Shown here in pieces: positions 36,701-48,093 of a stretch of DNA of 64,000 bases (positions within the stretch are counted from its first letter, which is position 1; every line of letters starts with the position of its first letter). The DNA is from Effrenium voratum (taxonomy: Eukaryota; Sar; Dinophyceae; Suessiales; Symbiodiniaceae), in NCBI GenBank assembly GCA_963377175.1, contig CAUJNA010000446.1:1546435-1610434 (forward strand), in the 5' to 3' direction. A program made the position numbers and the translations under genes. The notes beneath the pieces are model-generated. The model saw only the letters and a list, made by a program, of their open reading frames with translations, did not search any database and had not been told where the DNA came from.

Positions 36701-39700
36701 GCAGTACCAATGGCCATGGGGGAAACCAAGGGGAGCTGGAAACCTTCGGTTTTAGCAAGGATCCATCATATGCGCGCTCCTTGCGCGCGCAAAGCTTTTG
36801 ACAACTTTTACTTCTCCCTTTTCGGAGACAACTAAAACCGAAGACTGGGGTTTTAGGACGGCCCTCATGTATATATTTAAACAAAAAGAAAAAACAAATG
36901 AATAAAAAAACATTGATCGCGGGCGAGGATGCGGCGCTTACTATGGGTATGTGGGGGGCAGGGAAAACCTGATATTCCTATTGTTGGTTTCCCCGGAAAA
37001 GAGTGCCCGCGAAAAGAACCCACTCGCACGCGCACACAAGCCCATACGGGTCATAGTTCAGGGGCTGCGAATCTTCCCACCGTTAAGGGGGGGAGAGAAA
37101 GCCGCTGTCTCAGGGTTACCTCAGTCGCCCTAGATGTGTTCGTGTTTACCTTGCGGTTGCCTTTTCAGAGTGGGGTTCAAGGGAAATCAAGAGGCACACC
37201 GACATGGGTTTCCCCATGTTGACACATACGATGTACTTCAACAGCCTAAGTCATTAGAATAGGCGTGCTATAAAGGTAAACTCAAGGAAAACCAACTGGC
37301 AATGAGTGCAGGATTCGCTGGTTGCCACTGAGGACTGGTTGCGTCTTCGCTCCTTCCGCCGTAAGCTTCAAGTCGTCCCAAGACGCACCTCCAGCAGTTC
37401 CTATGGGCGGCTTCAGGGTCCGATGACATGAATATATACATATATATATATATATGTATTTAAGCAGCAATGATCTTACCATGTTTGTGTTAAGCTTCCA
37501 TTTGCTTAACCTGCCCAACACACACACGCACATACTTACAACTGGTGACTACCTTCACCTTGAGTGACCTTGGCACGAAGAGAAATGGAGCTTTGTTGTT
37601 TGTTGGATTAATGTCTTTCTTTTTTTAACGGAGAACCCACCAAACACACACACACACCATGTTTCAGGGTGGAGCCCACGAGACTGGAGATACGGTACCA
37701 TTCGATTTCTCCAACCCCCAACCTGCTTCGTATAAGGGTCCTGGCAAAGGCTCGGCACCAAACTTGGGGGCGATTCAAGCAGCTGAACCATAGCTGAAGC
37801 CACTGTGCCTTTCGCTTGCGCTTTGGGTTTGCCGGGTCAACCACCTGTTTGAAACAACGTCTTGTGGCTTTCGTGCTCAAACGAACAGGGATTGGTTTCC
37901 TTTGGCTTGGTGTCGCTTGTTGAGCCCCAGGCATCCGAGGGCGAGTGCAGGTCGATGAGACGCTTGTGGATGCGCATCTCCCAGCGATCGAAGGTGTTGG
38001 TGCCTGGCACCCAAAACGGCCGGCAGATCATAGGACCCCAAAACGCCATGGAGGGATGAGGAATTGGACAAAACAAATCAGCTTCACTCTATTGGTGGTT
38101 TGAAGCGGGGGTTGGAGCGCGTTGGTGGTTTCTCATTCCCCTTACAAGAGCCAGGGGTTCAAAGTTTTCAAACCAGCGATTGTGGGATGCCTGAAAAAAA
38201 AGGGGATTTACACTCCCGCGGCTTGACATGGAACCCCAAAACGCCCTGGCCTTGCGCAGACCTGGATACATTTACTTTGTAGAACAACACGGGGGCTGTT
38301 TGAACATTGGTCATTACTGAGGACGCCAGCCCCCTGCCAAACACCTAACTGGTAATCTTCCAAGTCATTGGAAAGCCAACGTAGCCCCTCGCTAGCGATG
38401 ACCAGAACCAAACAAGCAAACAACTAAAAACCATGACTCATGCCAAGAACTGGGACGCAATGCCTTAGTTGGACTTGGCCACAATGCGAATCTATTCCCA
38501 ATTCACCATGACTGGGCTCAAAGCAGCAAAACAAGAGCCAAACTTATCCTTTGCCTAGACTGGGTCCTCCAGTAGAGAGGTTAGAATAACAATACCCTTT
38601 TTCTGTAGTGTATTTTAGCAGGGGAACCCTCCCCCAAAAAAGAAACGGTAAAAGGGCACTACTGGGGGACCTAGTAGAGGCCTGGATTCACTCTGTTCTT
38701 AGCCTCAACGGCACCAAGGGCCAGGCAATAAAAAAGCGAGTTACTCCTACAGGGGCCATGACCATGGCCATCACCACATGTCGTCGACATGAAAACATAG
38801 AACTGGTCAGCGAATTTGGTCGAAATTGGGACACCTTAACTAGAAAACATCGACTTTGCACAATTGAGTTGCTCGTGGGTCTGCAACCATTTTGTTTAAA
38901 GGAACCGCAGAATGGTGGTTCTCCTTGTGGTGTCCCTTTAAAACCAACCAAGTTTCGCACCCTCAAAAAAGGACAACCTCAGTTGAGTCAAACACCCGAA
39001 ATTCAAATGCTCTACCCAGAACCATGCAAATAATTAAAAAGGCGGCTGCACCCATTTATGGTTGTGTCAATCCCTAAAGCTTCATCTACCCGAATCGGTT
39101 TTGATTACACCAGGTCATCTCAAAATGACCGTGGCTCCAAAGAATAGCACCGAAGGTGTACTGAACCAAAGACTAAAACCTGCGGATTGCCCTAGCTCTA
39201 ATTTTGACCCACACCCAGATGATTCGAACCACCTTAGGGTTGGCGATTTAATCAAGGGACGCCGAACGGACATTTTCCGGTCCCGATTTCGAGAACCCCA
39301 AAAAATAAGCTCAGGTGATATCCCCAACAGCATGCGGTGCTCTTTTTAGTCTCGCAGAACCTCGTGGAACCATGGTGGAAACCTGGTGGAACCTTACCTC
39401 TCCGGACCTCCCCGGAGCCTATCTGGGCTGAGACCCCAAAGCTGTCAGCTGTTAGGGGAAAAAGGTTGAACTTCGATGTTGGGCAACCAAGAAAGCTGTT
39501 TGATTTCATCGCCAACCGGCTGAACTCTATGGGCGGGGCTTGGGGCGTTTTCGGGTTCCAGGAGGTTGCAAAGGGCTGGAGACCGGGATACCTGGTCTTA
39601 CTTTGACTCACAAATGCCGCGCTGTTCAACATGGGCTCCCTCCGAATCGGTCATCCCGGTGGGACACCGGTACGGCAAGGAAAACTGGCATCAGGATTCA

Positions 39701-42700
39701 GGATTCAGGAGGCGCCTCCTCCCGAGGCGTCCGACCCTGGGAAAAAGGTGGCCCCAAAACGGCCTTCTCCACAAGGGCTCTTGCGCACCATGAGCCGCAA
39801 GATCTTGGTGGGGAGACCTGACCGGCGACAAAGCGACCCGCGGTTTCTGCGTCCCGCAGCACAAAGAACGGGCCCAGAGCTGAATTTACCACGCGCAGAA
39901 AAAGTGCACGTGCGTGTGGGAATACTGGTTGCCCTTGCTCAAATGATCAATAAGCGAATCCGACCAACACACATGTTTGATGTGGGGCAACTCAACAACC
40001 GAGTAAGCTCAATTGCCCAGAAGACATGGAAAGAAGGCCCAGCCCTTTGCCCCTCGATTGTGGGAGGTCTTGAAATACGAAGGATCCGGATCCATTTCCA
40101 AGTAAAGCACCGGTTCCATGGCTTTCCCACTCCTTCCCCCCCCCCCCGAATTCGGAATTCGTCCCCCCCCCCCCGCTCCCGAATCGAATTCGGTGACTGA
40201 GCCAGCGGCGGGTTGGGCCTGCAACCTTCAAGTCCTGGGAAGGAGTCGTTCGGACCGGTGCGGATCCCAAAAAAAACCTCTACCTGGAGTCTCCACGACC
40301 CCAACAAAAATGGGTGCATGACCCCTTGATTTGGGGTAATGACCCCATTCTTTGAGGGTCCTGGAGACTCCAGGTGTGGGTAAGCAAGAAACACAACACC
40401 CTCTCAAAACCAATAGGAGAAACTGGCTGGTTCCTGGTTGCCTACAAGGGCCCTTGGATGCACTGGGAGCCTTAAAGAACTGGGTGGAGTAGCTTCCAAG
40501 CATATAGACATGATTTTGTTGCATTTCCAAAATTTATTATTATGAAGCTCAATCCCACTTTTCCTTAAATGTAGCCCCAAACGGCGAACTTGGCATGTTT
40601 TGGGCCTGTTCCCGTCACTGTGGCCTTGCGTGGTTGAAGGCTGGTCGGGGATGGTTGGAAGGTGGTCGGAAGGCGGTCGGAAATTGGTTGGCGGTGGTCG
40701 TTTGGATGGTACTGTTGGAGCTTCACGTATTTCCATATTTGGGTCATGCAGTGCAATTCTTCACGTGATTTGCTTTTTAAGCGTGGTTTATATCCTTTCT
40801 GATCAGCAGGCCGCCCGGATAAGCCATTTGGAAATCCAACACATGATTTTGAACGGATTCTCTGTACTAAAGACGCATTAAGCTCCGTTTTTCTGGTTGG
40901 TTTGTAGAGAAACCAAAAGGACAACTTTGACACATGTCCTTTTGGGGAAAACCTGGCGCCCAAAATCCATAGACTTTTGGTCCTGACAAGATGGCTATGG
41001 CATCTTTAGGCCTTACTACACCCATGAAACCCAGAAGGCGAGCATGGCCAGAGGGTGATATTCTACCTCTGCAAGGCTACTCAAGGTTTGCTTCAGCCTC
41101 ATATTTGGGGCTGTCCACAGCTCCCCCTGCTAGACGTTTCACTTTTACTGGGTTGGAGAAAAACACTAAACCCAAAACCCCAAAAACGACCAACACCACG
41201 GAACAGCCAAGTATTCACACCCGAACCATAAACTTGAAGGAAACCCCGGCTTGACTTGTCTAAAAGCCTTTACTTCCATGTCCTTAAGCCCCCTGGACAA
41301 AAATATGTCCGTGATAGATTCCCTTTCAAACCAACGAGGGAAAATAAAACACATCTTCATTTCAGCACACCTAAGTTGACTTTCATGAAACACACAGATA
41401 GAGAGACAGACCGACAGAAAGACCAGACCAGACCAGACCAGACCGCGGCGCCTTGGCTTTGGCGCCGGTGACCAGGTCGGAGCAGACCTTCTCAAGCGCC
41501 CGGACCTGAGAAATATGACCGAAGATGAGCCACGGGTCCCACCTGGGTAACCAGCTCAGGGCTTTAAGGGACAGTACTTGAGGTGTTGGACATATTGGCA
41601 TGGGTTAAAAGACCGTACCCCCAGTGAACATCCCAATCCAACCACAAAAATAGGTTCTAAAATGGGTGGTGAATTCCCCTACCCCCAAATGGCACCGTTG
41701 GTTTTGACCCACAGCCATGTTGGCATGGGTCAAAATTAAACCACGGACTGCAGATGTTGCTCCTTTCCATTTACCAGGGGTCCATTTGGGGTACCTATTA
41801 TTGACCTACGTAGAGGGGAAAAGCAGTTGTTGGGGTACTGGTGGTTGCCATTTATTGAAAACAAAATGGCTGGTCCCCATGATTTTCCCCTGGGTTTTCC
41901 TGTCCAACTCAATTGGGCCACCAAAGCTAAAGGGGTCCACCCAAAACTGCGACTGGAAAGGAGCTCCATTTCGCGCAACCAAACGAACATGCCGTGACCG
42001 TTTTGGGGCGCACGGAAAGGGCCCAGAACTTGTGCCTGCTTCGCTAAGGCCCGCCTTGACTGGAATGAGTGCTGGGAAAATGTGGCCCAAAATAAGACAT
42101 AGGGAACGTATCTTAGTAAAATAAGCTAGCGTCATATGCCCGCTTTCTGTGAAAACCAGGCTAATTAAATCTCCCATCCCCAAAAACATGGTACTTCACA
42201 GAAACTTGCTTTGAACGTCCTGCAGGTGTCCATTCGGGATAGGACCCTCCAAAATGGGCTGTTTCTTGTTGGTGTCCGATGTTTCTCTTTAAAGCGACCC
42301 TGAACAGGGTACTGATCCTCAAGAATCCGGGCCGTTTCCGGGGATCCCCGGCATCGCGGCTGCTCAGAGTGATGCGGATGCGGTGGAGCCCTGAGAGACG
42401 ATGGATGTACCAAGACGAGGGACTCAAGTAGGCCAAGTCACTAGAATGAAGTTGTGGGTTTGGTACTTTAAGCCAATGTTAGTCATGATTGTAGCATTCA
42501 GTTTAATCTAATTATTAGGAATTGATTGGCCACTCACATTAACCTGACACCCATGTTGAATCCATGTATGACGTTCAGCGGCACAAGTTCGGTCGTTCTT
42601 TTGTGGTTTCAATTCAAGCGAGCGCCCGAAGCCCGTATTGACAACTTTAGCAGGCAGTTCTGCAAGTACTACCGGGTTTAATTTGAGGAAATTGTTGTAT

Positions 42701-45540
42701 GAACCTCTGCAGCCAAGTTGGTAGCACCGAAAGTGAATGGGTGTTGGGCGCTGCTTGGTTGCAAGCGGACCGGCCTTTTGAAGATCACTGTAGTCTTTGG
42801 AACCGGTTCATATTTCTTGGAATGAGGGAACATGATGCCGGAGTCAATGGAATGTTCATGAAATGCTTCGGTAGTGACACCCGTGTTCTCTTAAAAAGAA
42901 AGGCTCTCCGGAAGTGAGCCGGAAGGTAAGCAAGGGACTGTGGGTTCTTTACTATGGACTTTGCGTAGACCGCCTTACCAGCTTTCGAAGCTGACTCATA
43001 TAGTGAATTGAAAACATGCCAATTGGAGCCGTTGGACGGTTGTGACCCGGTCATGTCCCCCGGGCCGTACCCCTGCTGACAGTTGTTGCTCAATAAGCGC
43101 GTCAATGCCAAAGGTTGCCGCAGCAACAAAAACACGGTTTTGGCAACATAAATGACTGCCGCAAAAGATGTTCACGCATGAAATGCTCCTGTTGCCCAAA
43201 ATCCTGGGACATCTCAGAAGTCGCCGAATCTACCAACAACAAGATACGGGACATTGCCAAGACACGAGCCATGATCGTCATTGACCCTACTGTAGTTCCA
43301 TTCGTCTGGTCAACACGGCTGTATACTCACCCCGCTCCCCAATTCCATGTTGAGGGGGGATAAGGACCTGTATCCAGAAAGGAAGTAGGTACCTATCAAA
43401 ACAGGAAGATCTGCAAAATTATTTCCTGGAGGCTCCAAGACCCTTGAAAGATGGGGCCGCGACCATAACCCTGGAGACTCCAGTTGGAACACGCGCCATA
43501 GACGGCTCTGGCGAGTTCTTCAAATTTGTTGCTATATGATGTCACACACAGTTCAGCTCCTGACTCTGACATAGTGTTGCAGCTGTTCTGTTCAGGATGG
43601 GGCGCCGGAGTGACGATACGTTGCTTTGTCGTGTCGTTATACTCGTTTGTGACATTCGGGCACCACCCCGTGCTGAAATTGTTTTGTTTCTGGTGGACCT
43701 GTAGATCCTAGATGGCTTGATTGACTTCAGCACGTGGCCAGCCGAGCCTCTTTGGGATTTTGTTGTAAACACGGCCTGCTTGCCTGATAGGCGGCAATTA
43801 GTTTAGACATCAACAGCACAATGTGTCCACACAAGGCGTGGCAACCACAGAGCTGGCGTGCAGCGCATCGACCTACAGTGGAGATGCATGAAGGAATGGA
43901 ATGGAGATGCTGCTTGGCCAACGATGCAAACCCTTAGAAATGACAGCATGCAAAGAACTGAACCAGTGTTCAGAGCCCAAAAACACCATGGCCAGCAATT
44001 GCGCGTGTACCTAGTCTCCTTCTGCTTTAGGGTGCCAACTGCAGCAATCACAAGCCTAATGGGAACCCTGGTTGATACATAGGGGGGGGGTGTCCCCCAA
44101 TAGGACCACCACTTTTGGAATGATGCCCTCCCTACTCTCACTTCCTGAGTGGAAAAAAAATTCGTTGCCGCTAAAATGGTTCAGATCCAAAAAGTGACTC
44201 AAGTCCGGAAACTCACAGAGCCGAGCCCGAGTAGAGTCAACTAGGTCCTCCAGTGGAGAGGTTAGAATAAGGGTACCCTTGTTTCTGAGTTCGATTTTAG
44301 TAGGGAACCCTCCCCTAAAAAAGGAAGCAGGGTCAACCAAAAAGTAACACCCACCTCGTCGCCTTCAAGTCGGGCGGAGTCAAAAAAGTCAAGTCCGAGG
44401 CGCGCTGCTCCTCGGACTCCAGAGACTTCACCGGTTTGGTCCTCAGCGGTTTCGTGAACTAGGAACATACAGAAGGAACCTGCAAGACAGGGGTCTCATA
44501 ATTTAAACAAGTTGCTGGTGTGTTGTTTTGTTTGTATTTTTGAGGGGAATCCCACAAAAGGAGATACTGTACCTCAAACGCTTATCCTTGTTGGGGTTCA
44601 ATGTAAAGCAAAGGAGTAGTAAACCCTTGCCTGCCGCCAAAAGAAGCTCGCTTTGAATGTGCCTTGCAACAAAATGGTGCCTTTGGGATGCTAAGCTCAT
44701 GCTTTCCAAAGCCTGAATGTCTACGTTTTTTTCAAGAATCCGACACCCCCAAATGCTTGTCCTTATGGCTTCCGTTTAAAGCCCAAAAAGGGGGGTCCGA
44801 GCCTCAAAAAAAGACTTACCAATGTATGAACCCCTGGTATGATTACCATGAGTTCAGTGACTAGTTCGGGCTTGGAATGCATTGGGTTTGGACCTCGATC
44901 AGCCTAATGTTGACCCCTAGTAACCCCTCAGTTGATCCGAGGGCTCCCTTTCTAGAAGTTTTTTTTGTTGGGACTGGAGGGTTGGTTAGTCAAGGGTCAA
45001 CATTCGCTGTGCAAGCGATAGAACCCGAGCCCCGCAACTGTGTTGGACGCTCTAGTTTACCCATCACTACAAACGGTACAGCACACTCTCACCTCGGGGC
45101 AGACATGAAGAAATCAGCGAGTAAAGGCGCTTTTTGACTGGTTGCGGCTGGTATCGTCAAGGTATCCGAATAACAAACAGGTGAAGCATGGCTATGAATT
45201 TGAATAAGGAGCTTGGTTGGCGGACATGAATCCCCTCAATGTCCACCAAAGGGTGCCTGTTCAAACATCACACGCATGGTGATAGAGATGAGTAGAGTCG
45301 GAGAACAACAAAAAACAAACAAAAACAACAGTCCTCCATCTGCTCAAGTTCCCCGGACAAAATAGTATCATTTCAGGTAGTGACAGATTCCTTTTAAAAC
45401 CAACAGCTGGAAAATAAACCATATTCCTAGCCAAACGGAGGCAATGGGTTCCCAAAATCAGAGACCCCTGAAAAGGTTTTCAGTTTCTTGTGGGAGACGC
45501 CCGGTGAATGGCCGGCAGGTCTTCTTCCGAGCGGCGCCAT
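33739..45540 (-). CDS. RPS20: 40S ribosomal protein uS10 (RPS20), copy 3, ten exons
   Basis: Exons in gene order: 45536-45540, 44404-44441, 42353-42390, 41452-41505, 40210-40234, 39764-39817, 37933-38003, 36007-36038, 34820-34835 and 33739-33762 (stop). Splicing gives 118 residues, identical to copy 1 by my reading. Donors are GC at eight introns and GT at the ninth; all acceptors are AG|G. Introns range from 392 bp (intron 5) to 2,013 bp (intron 2) and share no evident sequence with the other copies apart from common short elements. The 16-nt exon 9 (P-G-V-E-V) and the 5-nt coding part of exon 1 are each found at the equivalent place. As the 5'-most gene of the trio it is followed by copy 2 after ~1.0 kb. 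Predicted functional; exon 1 is the weakest assignment. Confidence 0.93.
34098..34256. repeat. 159-bp inverted repeat with ~45-bp arms
   Basis: The left arm is CTGGACTCTTAAGGTCTATG followed by TTGCAACCAACTTCTTGTAG. The right arm is its complement (CTACAAGAAGTTGGTTGCAA onward, ending TAAGTGTCCAG). The interior contains GCTCGGCTTCTCTATTGCCT, which recurs at about 34350-34370. It sits in intron 9 of uS10 copy 3. It may be a MITE, but no clear target duplication is seen. Confidence 0.88.
34998..35100. mobile_element. CCCTCCCACCA-family hairpin element
   Basis: Left arm CCATTAACATGGAACCTGAC and right arm ending GCTAATTGGTGGGAGG. The inner arms GACGTTCGGGGTCC and GGACCCCCCGAACGTC are also complementary. 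In intron 8 of uS10 copy 3. A half-similar element with the right arm GTCAGGTTCCATGGTAATTGG ends near 35967. Confidence 0.75.
36475..36578. mobile_element. CCCTCCCACCA-family hairpin element, degenerate
   Basis: CATCAAACATGGAACCTGAC at left and GGGTTCCATGTTGGTGG at right pair imperfectly. In intron 7 of uS10 copy 3. Confidence 0.6.
38560..38674 (+). mobile_element. CTAGGTCC-family element with 4-bp TSD
   Basis: CTGGGTCCTCCAGTAG to CTACTGGGGGACCTAG, 115 bp, flanked by TAGA on both sides (38556-38559 and 38675-38678). In intron 6 of uS10 copy 3. It is the only in-gene copy far from an exon (>0.5 kb). Confidence 0.92.
41421..41444. repeat. (GACCA)n tandem repeat beside a splice donor
   Basis: Nearly five GACCA units end 7 bp from the donor-side end of exon 4 (41452) of uS10 copy 3. 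Confidence 0.93.
44241..44330 (+). mobile_element. CTAGGTCC-family element, right end lost
   Basis: CTAGGTCCTCCAGTGGAGAG and the core to GGGAACCCTCCCC are intact; the right terminus is missing after ~44330. It lies ~73 bp on the donor side of exon 2 of uS10 copy 3. Confidence 0.85.
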
Positions 45541-45927
45541 GGCAGGAGGCTTCGGATTCTTTCCCCTACCGAGCCAATGGCGTCAGTCGAACCAATGGAA
45601 ATGCTCACCCGACAAAACGCGGGGGGGGGGAACGTGCCCTTCCAGACGCCGAGACCTGGCAAAAAAACTGTGCCGACTGCGGGAGGGCAGAACCAAAAAA
45701 AAACAACGATGGACACATTTGGCCGAAATTTGAGGTTTGCAAGCGTGAGTACTTGATGACCCCCGCCCAAAAGTGGTCGACGCATGTGGGGTGAAGCGCC
45801 CCTCATTGGGTCCTTGCGCTGGGGATACGCCGCCCTCGTCCATACGCTACTTGGCTGGAGAAGCCTCGAAGTCAAGTCAGCTCAACCTAGTCAGCTCAAC
45901 CTTTGGGCAACTGAGACTTGCGCAAAT

Positions 45928-46032
45928 TACCCTCCCACCAACTAACATGGAAGTGCCAAAAGGCTCCTTCCAAGAGGAAAATAGTCTTTCTACAGGGGTC
46001 TGTGCACTTCCATGTTAGCTGGTGGGAGGGTA
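45928..46032. mobile_element. CCCTCCCACCA-family hairpin MITE with TA flanks
   Basis: CCCTCCCACCAACTAACATG (45930 on) pairs with CATGTTAGCTGGTGGGAGGG (to 46030), one mismatch in 27 bp including the inner GGAAGTGC/GCACTTCC. TA lies on both outer sides, as for a TA duplication of Tc1/mariner or Stowaway type. Superfamily is inferred from the TA only. It lies ~390 bp upstream of the first exon of uS10 copy 3. Confidence 0.85.
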
Positions 46033-46220
46033 TGTTCTACACCACCACTGTTTGCAGGCATATAGACAGTTCACCTTCGCCTGGTGCCTTATGTGCAGTA
46101 CTTCCAACTCATCGCATCTTGACCAGACTTAGACCCCCTGGCCAAGAACAAATGCCGCTTGAAAGGCACAATGATTGAATGAAAAAGGCGTTGAAACGGC
46201 AAGCTAAGTCTGAACATGAT

Positions 46221-46330
46221 ATGGCTGTGGGTGAAAAAGAGGTATCCAAAATGCATCCCTGGCAAATGGAACCATGGACTAAAACCTGCGGTCCAATTCC
46301 TGGTGGTTTAATTTTGACCCACACCCATAT
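46221..46330. mobile_element. TIR element ending ATGGCTGTGGGTG/CACACCCATAT
   Basis: The ends are imperfect inverted repeats and the right arm contains GTTTAATTTTGACCCACACC. Related sequences lie at ~39163-39230, 41724-41813, 56446-56527 and 62618-62690. Confidence 0.6.
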
Positions 46331-46839
46331 GCTGAAAGGGATCCCCATCCGCCAAGCGCGCTCGCAATACCCCCCGAATCATCGAGCTGCTCTGCTCACG
46401 CACGAAACACATTTTCTGCACGCGCCGCTTTTGCGGCAAACAGCCTAGCCCACTAAATATCAGCAACCAGGGAAGTTGCCGGAGCTCGAATGGTCGAAGT
46501 GCGCCCTGCAAAACATCAAGCCCCTTTTCATCTACTGTAGCCTTATATCAGAATCCCAACTATGGGAGAAAAACTGGGCACCCATTTTAGATTGGAAAGC
46601 CCTTCCAATAAATGGAACAGGGGTACCACTTGGCTGGGTAATTGCTGTCACCCTAAAGGTTCACTAACCCTAGGGGCGTCCTTGACCCTTACCAATACAC
46701 TGATTCGCTAGTTACCATTGGTGACTAGGCGCTTCCCATGGCTTGGGTTGATACAAATCTCGCAAGGGAACCATTCAGGCTTCACAAACGCACTGTAGCT
46801 ATGCGAGCGATTGCTTGGCAAAAACACTCGTTCGTCCTC

Positions 46840-46906
46840 TGAACTCGCTCAACGCCGAACGCCGTCCATCAAACAACTTGCCGGCAGTAGACTGCCTGGC
46901 GCAGAC
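46840..46906 (-). CDS. candidate exon, unidentified gene
   Basis: On the minus strand, CAGCAG|G is followed by a frame reading V-C-A-R-Q-S-T-A-G-K-L-F-D-G-R-R-S and on to about 46840. The donor is not decided, and two other frames are partly open, so the peptide is tentative. It lies ~1.3 kb upstream of uS10 copy 3, where the 3' end of the next gene would be expected from the array spacing. Confidence 0.3.
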
Positions 46907-47827
46907 CTGCTGAGTCACTTCTTCAGTGGGCAATGGCCGAAAAAGGCTTCGGCAACAGGAGGTCCACAAACATGGTGCGCAAATCAGAGTAAATGAGGCA
47001 ACAAGAGTAGAAGCGGGGTCAACAAGCCGCAACGAAGAGTGAAGTGCCGTATTCTTTTTGGCACCTTAATGGAATCTGTGAGTCTCAACTTAAAGGAGCT
47101 TCCGTTGCCAGAACAAAACATGGGTTCCTAAGCCAACATACAGGTGCTTGGCGCATCTTTGGAGTCCAGAACTAGACCTTTTTTTCCGAATGGTCACCTA
47201 TTGAGTATGGTGGTACGGGTGGTACACCATGTGTTGAGAAAATGTGATTCCCTTTACTCCCTAGGCGTTCCACTGAAACGGGTGAACCATAAAGGACATA
47301 CCACCCCAAGTCTGCACCGAACGGAACTCGTGAGGAACCCCTAAACACATCTGGCATAGATGTGATTTGGACTTTGTTCGAGGACAGTTCGAAAGTTCCA
47401 GATCCGAACCTCCCCTTCAGGGAGGGAATGTGTAGATTGGGATGGTAGGTTGGCAGTAATCTTCAGCTTGCCTATTTCCCAAAACGTGGCATCTAGCATC
47501 AGAGACCCAAGTTTCACTGACTCAGTGGGTCTGAGAGCGAGAGGAACAAACAAAACAACTCTGGTTGTGGACAAGCTCGATTCTCTTGAAGCCCGGGATC
47601 CCCATTCCTATGTTCTGCTTTTCACCTAAAATGGATGGTCCAGGGAATCACGAAAAGTGAGGGTTGCTCTAAAGTCCCGAAACGAGTAGATCGCAGCTGG
47701 GGGACCCCTGCGTCTTCTTATGTTGAGGTCCACACCAAGTCCTAGAAAGGGGAAATCAAACATGGGCATGTTTTCTCAGATAGAAAAAAGAAAAAACAAA
47801 ACATAGCCACGTGTCCACAACCATGCG

Positions 47828-47905
47828 GAGAGAGTGCGCGCCCGGCATCCAGTCTCTGCGCCGTAGGGCGAGCTCTTCCAAGCTTCCGGGACTCGCAACC
47901 CAAAG
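47828..47905 (-). CDS. candidate exon, unidentified gene
   Basis: The minus frame reads G-S-L-E-E-L-A-L-R-R-R-D-W-M-P-G in GC-rich DNA, helix-like and charged. No AG|G acceptor is obvious, which lowers confidence. A CTAGGTCC-family element lies ~70 bp away (47977-48093), the spacing such elements show next to proven uS10 exons. Confidence 0.25.
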
Positions 47906-47976
47906 ACAAACGCCAAGGGCTTCAGCGGGGCTGTCTTTTGTTGACGCCTTTTGGGTAGAGAAAGCTATTTCAAGAA

Positions 47977-48093
47977 CTAGGTCCTCCAGTACAAAGGTTA
48001 GAATAAGGGTACCCGTTTTTTTTTTTGTCTATTTTAGTAAGGGAACCCTCCCCCAACAAAGAAACGGTAAAAGGGCACTACTGGGGCACCTAG
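47977..48093 (+). mobile_element. CTAGGTCC-family element with 4-bp TSD
   Basis: CTAGGTCCTCCAGTA to TACTGGGGCACCTAG, 117 bp, flanked by AGAA on both sides (47973-47976 and 48094-48097). Core and T-tract are intact. Confidence 0.93.

Noticed and set aside
13338..38003. RPS20-like pieces as scattered processed-pseudogene fragments
   Set aside because: The pieces occur in gene order three times on one strand, with matching phases, valid splice sites and a stop codon, so they are exons of three intact genes.
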